Shown here piece after piece: positions 47,967 to 55,417 of a stretch of DNA of 64,000 bases (position 1 is its first letter; each line of letters opens with the position of its first letter). The position numbers and the translations under genes were made by a program. The DNA is taken from contig NZ_LR733304.1 in NCBI RefSeq assembly GCF_902506105.1, positions 1,783,458-1,847,457 on the forward strand, read 5' to 3'. The notes beneath the pieces were generated by a model, which searched no databases, was not told where the DNA came from, and worked only from the letters and a program-made list of their open reading frames with translations. This stretch comes from Aeromicrobium sp. 9AM. GTDB lineage: Bacteria > Actinomycetota > Actinomycetes > Propionibacteriales > Nocardioidaceae.

Positions 47967-49516
47967 CAGCGCGGATCCTCGTCGGCGAGCTCACCGTCCG
48001 GACCGTCTGCCAGGTCAGGATCGTCCTCGGGGAAGCTCCAGTCGGCGCCGCGACCCTCTTCACGCGCCTCACGCTTCTCCGCCTCGTACGCCCGACGGGC
48101 AGCGAGCTCCTCGCGCCTCTGCACGTTGGTGCGGCGATCGGACTGGTCGATGCGCAGGTCCTCGCCGCGGCGGCCGAGCACCTCGGCGCCAGCAGGAATC
48201 TGGGGATCGAAGTCGAACATGACGGCGTCGTTCTCGTCACCGATGATGACGTCGTCGCCGGCCTTGGCGCCGAGCTTGAGCAGCTCGTCCTCGACGCCCA
48301 GACGGTTGAGCCGGTCGGCGAGGAAGCCGACTGCCTCGTCGTTGCTGAAGTCGGTCTGGCGAACCCACCGCTTGGGCTTGTCGCCGCGGACGACCCACTG
48401 GCCGTCGCGCTGGGTGATCGTGAACTCGCGCCCGACGCCCGCCTCGGCCTTGGGCCGCAGCACGATCCGGGTGACCTCGGCGACCGGCGTCGCGGCGCGG
48501 CGGGACGCCACGATTTCGGCCATCGCAAAGGAGAGCTCGCGGAGCCCCGCGTGGCTTGCTGCCGACACGTCGAAGACGTCGAGCCCGCGTGCCTCGAGAT
48601 CGGCGCGTACGAACTCGGCGATCTCCAGTGCGTCCGGGACGTCGGTCTTGTTGAGCGCGACGAGCCGGGGCCGGTCACTCAGGTCGCTGCCGGTCGTCTC
48701 GGCGTACTTGGTCAGCTCGGCCTCGATGACGTCGAGGTCGGTCAGCGGGTCGCGACCGGGGTCGACCGTCGCGCAGTCGATGACGTGCACAAGGGCCGCG
48801 CACCGCTCGACGTGGCGCAGGAAGTCGTGGCCTAGCCCCCGGCCCTCGCTGGCGCCTTCGATGAGGCCGGGCACGTCCGCGACGGTGAAGGTCGTGGAAC
48901 CTGCCGTGACGACGCCGAGGTTGGGCACGAGCGTCGTGAACGGGTAGTCGGCGATCTTGGGCCGTGCGCGCGACAGGGCGGCGATGAGGCTGGACTTGCC
49001 GGCGCTCGGGAAGCCGACCAGGCCGATGTCGGCCACGACCTTGAGCTCGAGGGTGAACACGAGCTCGTCGCCGGGCTCGCCCTTGAGCGCGAAGCCGGGG
49101 GCCTTGCGCTTGGACGATGCCAGCGCGGCGTTGCCGAGCCCGCCGCGACCGCCGGCGGCGATGACGAGCTCCGTGCCGGGACCGACGAGGTCCGAGAGCA
49201 CCTCGCCCTGCTCGTTGCGGACGACGGTGCCGTCGGGCACGCGGAGCACGAGGTCCTCGCCGTTGCTGCCGCTGCGGTTGCTGCCGGCCCCGGGTGCGCC
49301 GTTGGTCGCCTTGCGGTGGGGCTCGTGGTGATAGTCGACGAGGGTCGTCACATCGGCCGCGACGCGCAGGATGACGTCGCCGCCGTGCCCGCCGTTGCCG
49401 CCGTCGGGACCACCGAGCGGCTTGAACTTCTCGCGGTGGACCGAGGCCACACCGTCACCGCCGGACCCGGCCGTGACATGGAGCGTGACCTTGTCGACGA
49501 AGCTGGGGACAGCCAC
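47966..49516 (-). CDS. obg: GTPase Obg/CgtA
   Basis: 516-residue ribosome-assembly GTPase. The Gly-rich Obg domain (residues about 1-158; [26 protein letters not shown]) is followed by the G domain ([41 protein letters not shown]) and the OCT domain (about 345-420). A charged C-terminal extension of about 80 residues ([24 protein letters not shown]) is typical of actinobacteria. It follows rplU-rpmA after a hairpin. Confidence 0.96.
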   Translation of the reverse strand: MAVPSFVDKVTLHVTAGSGGDGVASVHREKFKPLGGPDGGNGGHGGDVILRVAADVTTLVDYHHEPHRKATNGAPGAGSNRSGSNGEDLVLRVPDGTVVRNEQGEVLSDLVGPGTELVIAAGGRGGLGNAALASSKRKAPGFALKGEPGDELVFTLELKVVADIGLVGFPSAGKSSLIAALSRARPKIADYPFTTLVPNLGVVTAGSTTFTVADVPGLIEGASEGRGLGHDFLRHVERCAALVHVIDCATVDPGRDPLTDLDVIEAELTKYAETTGSDLSDRPRLVALNKTDVPDALEIAEFVRADLEARGLDVFDVSAASHAGLRELSFAMAEIVASRRAATPVAEVTRIVLRPKAEAGVGREFTITQRDGQWVVRGDKPKRWVRQTDFSNDEAVGFLADRLNRLGVEDELLKLGAKAGDDVIIGDENDAVMFDFDPQIPAGAEVLGRRGEDLRIDQSDRRTNVQRREELAARRAYEAEKREAREEGRGADWSFPEDDPDLADGPDGELADEDPR

Positions 49517-49559
49517 CGGCCGCTCCTTTCGTGTGGGCCCTGGGGGCCTGAAATGGGAC

Positions 49560-49593
49560 GAAGGGGCAGCCCGCAGCTGCGGACTGCCCCTTC
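49560..49593 (-). terminator. Hairpin between rpmA and obg
   Basis: GAAGGGGCAG (49560-49569) pairs with CTGCCCCTTC (49584-49593); the loop carries the palindrome CCGCAGCTGCGG. It lies 21 bp downstream of the rpmA stop and probably reduces read-through from ribosomal-protein transcripts into obg. Confidence 0.75.
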
Positions 49594-49613
49594 AAAGAGA
49601 GTGTTCGCTCGTG

Positions 49614-49877
49614 TTACTCCGCCGGGACGCCGGGGACGATGTTGACGACCTTGCGTCCACGACGACGGCCGAACTCGACCGAGCCTGCGGACAGCGCGAA
49701 GAGCGTGTCGTCGCCGCCACGGCCGACGTTGGTGCCGGGGTGGAAGTGCGTGCCACGCTGACGGACGATGATCTCGCCGGCGTTGACGAGCTGACCGCCG
49801 AAGCGCTTTACGCCGAGGCGCTGTGAGTTGGAATCGCGGCCGTTCTTGGTGGAGGCTGCGCCCTTTTTGTGTGCCAT
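49614..49877 (-). CDS. rpmA: 50S ribosomal protein L27
   Basis: 87-residue L27. The N-terminus [28 protein letters not shown] reaches the peptidyl-transferase centre and is mature as encoded, without the N-terminal extension that is cleaved in Firmicutes. The end [14 protein letters not shown] is typical. It follows rplU with 12 bp between. Confidence 0.97.
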   Translation of the reverse strand: MAHKKGAASTKNGRDSNSQRLGVKRFGGQLVNAGEIIVRQRGTHFHPGTNVGRGGDDTLFALSAGSVEFGRRRGRKVVNIVPGVPAE

Positions 49878-49889
49878 GTGCTCAGTCCC

Positions 49890-50201
49890 CTACTTCTTGA
49901 TCCCGGTGATCTTCACCTGGGTGTACTTCTGACGGTGACCCTGACGCTTCTTGTAGCCGGTCTTGTTCTTGTACTTCTGGATCACGATCTTGGGACCCTT
50001 GGAAAGGCCCAGGACCTCGGCGGTCACCGTGATCTTGGCGAGCGAGTCCGCGTCGGCGGTGACGGTGTCGCCGTCGACGAACAGCACCGCGGGAAGGGAC
50101 AGCGTCTCGCCCTCGGCCTGTGCGACCTTGTCGATCTGGATGACGTCGCCGACGGCTACCTTCTGCTGGTTGCCGCCACTGCGGACGATTGCGTACACCA
50201 C
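49890..50201 (-). CDS. rplU: 50S ribosomal protein L21
   Basis: 103-residue L21, beginning [21 protein letters not shown] and ending [26 protein letters not shown], the classical family end. The GTG at 50199-50201 has GAGGA at a 6-nt spacing and marks the family N-terminus; longer upstream frames are not homologous. It is located 90 bp downstream of rne, with its promoter or leader in that gap. Confidence 0.97.
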   Translation of the reverse strand: MVYAIVRSGGNQQKVAVGDVIQIDKVAQAEGETLSLPAVLFVDGDTVTADADSLAKITVTAEVLGLSKGPKIVIQKYKNKTGYKKRQGHRQKYTQVKITGIKK

Positions 50202-50291
50202 GGGATTCCTCACTCGTTTCAACTCTGGGGGCACGACCGCTGGTGAGCGGGACGCGCGAGAACGGCACGCAGAGCGCACCGAAGGACTAGT

Positions 50292-52874
50292 TTACGGAGC
50301 CTGACCCTCGCTGGTCAAAACGGGGTCGTCCCCGCCCTGGCCAGAAGGCTCAGAAGTCGTGCTTTTGCCGGGCGCGGCAGCGTTCTCGACGGGCGGCGGA
50401 GGGCCGGCCGGCTTGGACGCGGAACCGCGCTTGCGCGGGGTCTTCTTGGCCGGGGCCTTGGCCTCGACGTCGGGCGTACGTTCGACCGTCGACGAGTCAC
50501 CCGACGGGCTGGGGCTGTCGGCCGGCTTGTTGTCAGCCGGCTTGTCCTCGGACTTGACGTCGACTGGCTTGTCCTCGGACTTGCGGTCTGCCGGCTTGTT
50601 GTCGTCCGACTTGTCGGCCCGCTTGGGGTCGTGCGCGTGGTCGCCGCCGGACTCGTTGCGGCCCGAGTCGTTGCCGCCACGGCCCTGGTTGCCATTGCGG
50701 CCACCGCCGTTGCCGCCACCGCCGTTGCCGCCACCGCCGCCGTTTCCACCGCCGCGGCTGCCACGTCCGCCACGGCGCTGCTCGTCCTTCTTGGGCTCGA
50801 CGGGCGCGTCCTGGATCATGACGCCACGACCGTTGCAGTGCTCGCACTCGTGGCTGAACGACTCGAGCAGGCCCGTGCCGATGCGCTTGCGAGTCATCTG
50901 CACGAGACCGAGCGACGTGACCTCGGCGACCTGGTGACGCGTACGGTCGCGGCCCAGGCACTCGACGAGCCGGCGGAGCACGAGGTCGCGGTTGCTCTCG
51001 AGGACCATGTCGATGAAGTCGACGACGATGATGCCGCCGATGTCGCGCAGCCGGAGCTGACGCACGACCTCTTCGGCCGCCTCGAGGTTGTTCTTGGTGA
51101 CGGTCTCCTCGAGGTTGCCCCCGGAGCCGGTGTACTTGCCGGTGTTGACGTCAACGACCGTCATCGCCTCGGTGCGGTCGATCACGAGCGAGCCGCCCGA
51201 CGGCAGGAAGACCTTGCGGTCGAGCGCCTTGTGGATCTGCTCGTCCAGCCGGTACGCCGTGAAGGCGTCCTTGCCGTCGGCGTTCTCCCAGCGCTTGACC
51301 CGCTCGGCGAGGTCGGGCGCCACGTGGTCGATGTAGCCCTTGATCATGTCCCAGGCGTCGTCACCCTCGACGACGAGACCGTGGAAGTCCTCGTTGAACA
51401 GGTCGCGGACGACCTTGATCATGAGGTCGGGCTCGGAGTAGAGCAGCTCGGGCGCCTTGCCGGCCGCCACCTTGCCCTCGATGACCTCCCACCGGGCCGA
51501 CAGCGCGGTGACGTCGCGGGTCAGCTGCTCCTCGGTGGCACCTTCGGCGGCGGTGCGCACGATGACGCCGGTGTTGTCCGGGAGGACCTCCTTGAGGAGG
51601 GTCTTGAGCCGGGCCCGCTCGTTCTCGGGCAGCTTGCGGGAGATGCCGCTGGTCTGGCCGCCGGGGACCAGGACCAGGAAGCGGCCGGGCAGGCTGATCT
51701 GGCTCGTGAGCCGGGCGCCCTTCTGGCCGATCGGGTCCTTCGACACCTGCACGAGGATCGTCTGGCCGGGCTTGAGCGCATCCTCGATCTTGCGCTGCTT
51801 GCCGTTGCCGAGGGCGGTCCAGTCGACCTCACCGGCGTAGAGCACGGCGTTGCGGCCGGCGCCGATGTCGACGAAGGCGGCCTCCATGCTCGGCAGGACG
51901 TTCTGCACCTTGCCGAGGTAGACGTTGCCGATGATCGAGATCTGCGACTCGCGAGCGACGTAGTGCTCGACGAGGACGTTGTCCTCGATCACCGCGATCT
52001 GCGTGTAGTCATCGCGCTGGCGCACGACCATCTCGCGCTTGACCGACTCGCGGCGGGCCAGGAACTCGGCCTCGGAGACGATCGGGGCGCGGCGACGGCC
52101 CGCCTCGCGGCCCTCGCGACGGCGCTGCTTCTTGGCCTCCAGTCGCGTCGAGCCGGCAACACCCGTGATCTCGTCCTCGGCGGTCCGACCGTTGCGGACC
52201 CGCACGACGGTGTTCTCCGGATCGTCGGGCGAGGCGTCTGCACCTTCGCCCGCGCGAGCGCGGCGGCGACGACGGCGGGTGCCGCCGTTGCCGTCGTCCT
52301 CGGACTCGTCGTCCTCGGGGTTGTCGTTGTCGGTGGAGGCCTCGTCGCCCTCGTTGTCGCCCTTGCGGCGACGGCGGCCTCCACGACTCCGGCGGCGACG
52401 CTTGGGCGCATCGGGATCGTCGTCGTCCTCGTCGTCCGAGTCGTTGTCGGAGTCGGCCTGGACCGGCTTGGGGCGAGCGGGCGCAAGGCCGGGCTCGGGC
52501 GCCTTGAACATGGCTGCCGTGGCGGAGACCGGTGCGGACTCCTCGGCAGCCTCGCCGTCATCCTTTGCGGCCGCGGTCTTCTTGGCGGTGGACTTCTTGG
52601 CAGCCTTGGCGGGAGCCTTGTCCTCGTCGACCGACTCGTCCTTGGCTGTCGACTGATCCTTGACGGCCGCGCGCTTGGCGGGCGCCTTCTTGGCGGGCGC
52701 CTCGGCCGGAGCGTCGTTCTCAGGAGTCTCGACCTTGGCCTTGGCCTTGGGCGGCGCAACGGGAGCGGCGAAGCTGACTGCAGCGGGCGGCCCGGCTGGG
52801 CGGCCGGCGGCCCGGCGTCGTACAGGCTGGGAATCTGTGGTGGTTTCAGCGGGTGTTTCGTTGTCGTCGAGCAT
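50292..52874 (-). CDS. rne: Ribonuclease E/G family protein
   Basis: 860-residue endoribonuclease. A long disordered N-terminal part (residues about 1-270, Ala/Lys/Asp-rich, with RRRRRRARAGEG) precedes the catalytic core: S1 domain in EDNVLVEHYVARESQISIIGNVYLGKVQNVLP; DNase-I-like MTVVDVNTGKYTG with the catalytic Asp of IIVVDFIDMV; zinc-link CEHCNGRG. The C-terminus is Gly/Asn-rich, then Lys/Asp/Pro-rich. This N-extended form is usual in Actinobacteria. GGAGAG precedes the ATG. Confidence 0.95.
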   Translation of the reverse strand: MLDDNETPAETTTDSQPVRRRAAGRPAGPPAAVSFAAPVAPPKAKAKVETPENDAPAEAPAKKAPAKRAAVKDQSTAKDESVDEDKAPAKAAKKSTAKKTAAAKDDGEAAEESAPVSATAAMFKAPEPGLAPARPKPVQADSDNDSDDEDDDDPDAPKRRRRSRGGRRRRKGDNEGDEASTDNDNPEDDESEDDGNGGTRRRRRRARAGEGADASPDDPENTVVRVRNGRTAEDEITGVAGSTRLEAKKQRRREGREAGRRRAPIVSEAEFLARRESVKREMVVRQRDDYTQIAVIEDNVLVEHYVARESQISIIGNVYLGKVQNVLPSMEAAFVDIGAGRNAVLYAGEVDWTALGNGKQRKIEDALKPGQTILVQVSKDPIGQKGARLTSQISLPGRFLVLVPGGQTSGISRKLPENERARLKTLLKEVLPDNTGVIVRTAAEGATEEQLTRDVTALSARWEVIEGKVAAGKAPELLYSEPDLMIKVVRDLFNEDFHGLVVEGDDAWDMIKGYIDHVAPDLAERVKRWENADGKDAFTAYRLDEQIHKALDRKVFLPSGGSLVIDRTEAMTVVDVNTGKYTGSGGNLEETVTKNNLEAAEEVVRQLRLRDIGGIIVVDFIDMVLESNRDLVLRRLVECLGRDRTRHQVAEVTSLGLVQMTRKRIGTGLLESFSHECEHCNGRGVMIQDAPVEPKKDEQRRGGRGSRGGGNGGGGGNGGGGNGGGRNGNQGRGGNDSGRNESGGDHAHDPKRADKSDDNKPADRKSEDKPVDVKSEDKPADNKPADSPSPSGDSSTVERTPDVEAKAPAKKTPRKRGSASKPAGPPPPVENAAAPGKSTTSEPSGQGGDDPVLTSEGQAP

Positions 52875-53040
52875 GTGCTCTCCTTCGCCCGAGGCCGATC
52901 GAGATCGGTCTGGGCACGTCTGCGGCCCGGCAAGCGGGCCTTAAGCCTTCGGTCAACCCCTGCGCCACGCGCCGGGGTGTTGACGGGTTCCGCGGCCTGT
53001 CACATCAGCTCCCACATTCACCGCCGCGGTCGGCACCCGT

Positions 53041-53805
53041 TCAGGATGCGTCGCGGTCGAAGGCAAATGGATCGCCCACCGTGCCGGTCTCTGTGTCCAG
53101 AGGGCCCTGGGCCAAGCGAGTCGCGATGGGCGTCTGCTCGACCGTGAGGCCGCCGCTGGATCGGAGTCCGGCGAGAACGTCGTCTGGTCGTATCGACGGT
53201 GTGTCGTGTCGTACAACCACAGCCAGTATCGCACATGGGCCGTCGCGGGTCTCGTCGGAACGCGCCGACAGAGCCAGCACCGCGTCGCGGCAGTCGAGCG
53301 TACGGAGGCCGCGCTTCATCATGCGTTCGATCAGAACCTCGTCGGTGGCGAGGAACGCGGCGACCGCTGACTGCGCGTGCTCGGGGCTGACGCCGGGCAG
53401 TGTGATCTCCCAGGAGCTGGCCTGCAGACGGTCGGCCAGCGCGCCCGGCTTCGCCTCGATGACGTCGACGATGTCGAGCCCGTCCGGCAGCGCCGAGTCG
53501 AGCGCGGCCCGCACCTCGGCGGGGTCACACGGTCTCGTCATGCCGATCTCGAGGTACTCCGCCTCGCTCGCGGCCCCGGTCGGCGACGCGTTGGCGTACG
53601 AGATCTTGGGATGCGGCGTGAACCCGGACGAGAAGCCGATCGGTATGCCCGCGCGGCGCACCGCTCGCTCGAACGCTCGCGCGAAGTCGCGGTGGCTCGT
53701 GAACCTCAGACGACCCCGCTTGGCGTAACGGATGCGCAGCTTCTGGACGATCGGCAGCTGCGGGTTGGGCGCTTCGGGGTTGGGCGTCCCCTCCAGGGTG
53801 GTCAC
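53041..53805 (-). CDS. TIGR03936/DUF2344 radical-SAM-associated protein
   Basis: 254-residue protein, with VQKLRIRYAKRGRLRFTSHRDFARAFERAVRRAGIPIGFSSGFTPHPKISYANASPTGAASEAEYLEI, the hallmark of DUF2344. In many bacteria it is directly downstream of, or fused to, a TIGR03960 radical SAM protein. Here that partner (58668-60599) is about 5 kb away, with MFS and LuxR genes in between. GTG start 6 nt after TAGCCT. The exact function is not known. Confidence 0.9.
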   Translation of the reverse strand: MTTLEGTPNPEAPNPQLPIVQKLRIRYAKRGRLRFTSHRDFARAFERAVRRAGIPIGFSSGFTPHPKISYANASPTGAASEAEYLEIGMTRPCDPAEVRAALDSALPDGLDIVDVIEAKPGALADRLQASSWEITLPGVSPEHAQSAVAAFLATDEVLIERMMKRGLRTLDCRDAVLALSARSDETRDGPCAILAVVVRHDTPSIRPDDVLAGLRSSGGLTVEQTPIATRLAQGPLDTETGTVGDPFAFDRDAS

Positions 53806-53811
53806 CCGACG

Positions 53812-53817
53812 AGGCTA
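53812..53817 (-). promoter_or_regulatory. -10 box of DUF2344 gene (leaderless)
   Basis: TAGCCT on the minus strand, 6 nt before the GTG at 53803-53805. Confidence 0.5.
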
Positions 53818-53862
53818 CCCGCGCGACATCCGGCCGGAGACCCTCAGGGCAGGATGGGCAGA

Positions 53863-55086
53863 GTGACTCCTCTTGCGTCCCAGCCGACCACACGCGGGCG
53901 CCTGCTGGTCGGCGCGGCCATCGTGCTGCTGGCGCTCAACCTGCGAGTGGCGGTCGGCAGCCTCGGCGTCGTGCTGGGTCCGGTGCGCGACGACCTGGGC
54001 ATCTCGACGGCCGTCGGCGGCATCCTCACGACGGTGCCGGTGATCTGCTTCGCGGTGTTCGGCGTCGGCGCCCACGGCGTGGTGACGCGCCTCGGCCTGC
54101 ACCGTACGGCCGCTCTGGTGCTCGCGATGATCACGGTCGGCCTCGTTGCGCGGGCCGTCGTGGACACCACGGCGCTGTTCCTGGTGTGCACCGTCATCGC
54201 GCTGGCCGGCGCGGCGATGGGCAACATCATCCTGCCGCCGCTGGTCAAGGTGCACTTCCCGGACCGGCTCGCGCTGGTGAGCGCGCTCTACGGCGCCGCC
54301 CTGATGACCGGGGCGACACTCGGCTCGATCTCGACCGTGCCGCTGTCCGATGCGCTCGGGGGCTGGCGCGGAGGCCTGGGCATCTGGGCGGCTCTCTCGT
54401 TCATCGCCTTGATCCCGTGGCTCGCGTTCGTGCGCCACGACACACGTACCGACCCGACTGCGGCGGACCGGATGGCCATCCGGGACGTCGTACGTTCGCC
54501 GCTGGCCTGGGCCATGGTGCTGCTGTTCGGCTTCCAGTCGGCCGGCGCCTACGCCCAGTTCGGCTGGTTCCCCGAGATGTTGACCGACGCGGGCCTGAGT
54601 GACGCGAAGGCCGGGACGATGCTCGGCCTGCTGAGCGCGGTGGGCATCCCGCTGACGCTGGGACTGCCGTGGATCATGCGGTTGGTCGGCGACCGACCGG
54701 TCCTGCCGGTGGCGTTCGCCGCGTTGACGGCCGGCGGATGGCTCGGAGTCCTGCTGGCTCCGACAACCGTGACGTGGCTGTGGGCGATCATGATGGGCAT
54801 CGGCGGCGGCGCCTTCACGTGGACGCTGACCATGATCGGCAAGCGAACCCGGACCGCGGCCGGAACGGCGACCCTGTCCGCGTTCACGCAGGGCACCGGA
54901 TATCTCATCGCCGGCATCGGGCCGTTCGGGGCGGGGGTCCTGCACGATGCCACGGGCTCGTGGACCGCTCCGCTCATCGCCCTGATGGGACTGGCCGCCG
55001 TGATCGCGGTCGCCGGCTGGTTCGTGGCGCGACCCGTGACACTCGAGGACACCCTCGGTCACGGGTCGCGCGAGATCAGCAGCTGA
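53863..55086 (+). CDS. MFS transporter (CynX/NimT-like)
   Basis: 407-residue major facilitator of the cyanate/nitroimidazole-transporter-like group, with about twelve helices. LLALNLRVAVGSLGVVLGPVRDDLGISTAVGGILTTVPVICFAVFG is the typical helix 1-2 region. The GTG at 53863 fits a CAGGAT -10-like box 7 nt upstream; an ATG at 53854 is the alternative. Substrate unknown. The 3' end overlaps the convergent small gene by 11 bp. Confidence 0.82.
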   Translation: MTPLASQPTTRGRLLVGAAIVLLALNLRVAVGSLGVVLGPVRDDLGISTAVGGILTTVPVICFAVFGVGAHGVVTRLGLHRTAALVLAMITVGLVARAVVDTTALFLVCTVIALAGAAMGNIILPPLVKVHFPDRLALVSALYGAALMTGATLGSISTVPLSDALGGWRGGLGIWAALSFIALIPWLAFVRHDTRTDPTAADRMAIRDVVRSPLAWAMVLLFGFQSAGAYAQFGWFPEMLTDAGLSDAKAGTMLGLLSAVGIPLTLGLPWIMRLVGDRPVLPVAFAALTAGGWLGVLLAPTTVTWLWAIMMGIGGGAFTWTLTMIGKRTRTAAGTATLSAFTQGTGYLIAGIGPFGAGVLHDATGSWTAPLIALMGLAAVIAVAGWFVARPVTLEDTLGHGSREISS

Positions 55087-55273
55087 CGGGGCGAGCGGCG
55101 ACGGCGCGAGTGGCGCGTGCCTGGCGAGCCAGGTGGGCGATCATGGCCAGACGATCGCCGTTGAAGCGCCGTGCGGCGACGCGCTCCGCGACGGCCCGGC
55201 GACGCTCGAGCTTCTCGACGAGCTCGGCCTCGTGCTGCTGGATGTCAACCTGTGCGACGAATTCGGTGATCAT
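55076..55273 (-). CDS. Small charged protein A, paralogue of the gene at 58350
   Basis: 65-residue protein, MITEFVAQVDIQQHEAELV..., highly charged and helical, with EKLERRRAVAERVAARRF. It resembles the small protein at 58350-58553 (both share a start followed by (E/D)(F/Y)V, then Q...E.E, E(R)RR.V.ER and A(R)R). The ATG at 55271-55273 has GGGAG at 7 nt. It shares a bipartite promoter motif with that paralogue, one on each side of the LuxR gene. Function unknown; a coiled-coil or helical regulator is possible. Confidence 0.7.
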   Translation of the reverse strand: MITEFVAQVDIQQHEAELVEKLERRRAVAERVAARRFNGDRLAMIAHLARQARATRAVAARPVSC

Positions 55274-55321
55274 GATGGGCTCCCTTTCTGGAGTGCCTTT
55301 CGACATCACCTACATTCGTCG

Positions 55322-55360
55322 CTGAGGTGCCCCTCCCACATCGGACGGATGCCCTAACTT
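55322..55360 (-). promoter_or_regulatory. Bipartite promoter motif, copy A
   Basis: Minus strand AAGTTAGGGCATCCGTCCGA (55360-55341), 11 nt, then CACCTCAG (55329-55322). It matches copy B (58595-58633) at 17 of 20 positions in the first block and 7 of 8 in the second, with identical spacing. It lies about 50 nt before the start of small gene A. Confidence 0.7.
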
Positions 55361-55377
55361 CCAGGGCCGTTCTGGCC

Positions 55378-55411
55378 CTAGGTATGTCTGAGGTACCTCA
55401 GACATACCTAG
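55378..55411. repeat. 34-bp perfect palindrome downstream of the LuxR gene
   Basis: The half-site CTAGGTATGTCTGAGGT and its exact complement make a 34-bp perfect palindrome. It is only 7 bp after the LuxR stop codon. It may terminate the LuxR transcript or serve as an operator for small gene A. A neighbouring hairpin (CCAGGGCC/GGCCCT) lies at about 55361-55380. Confidence 0.92.
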
Positions 55412-55417
55412 ACCCGC

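Noticed and set aside
50202-50291. L21 leader regulatory RNA between rne and rplU
   Set aside because: Only 90 nt, and no convincing conserved structure could be recognised by eye.
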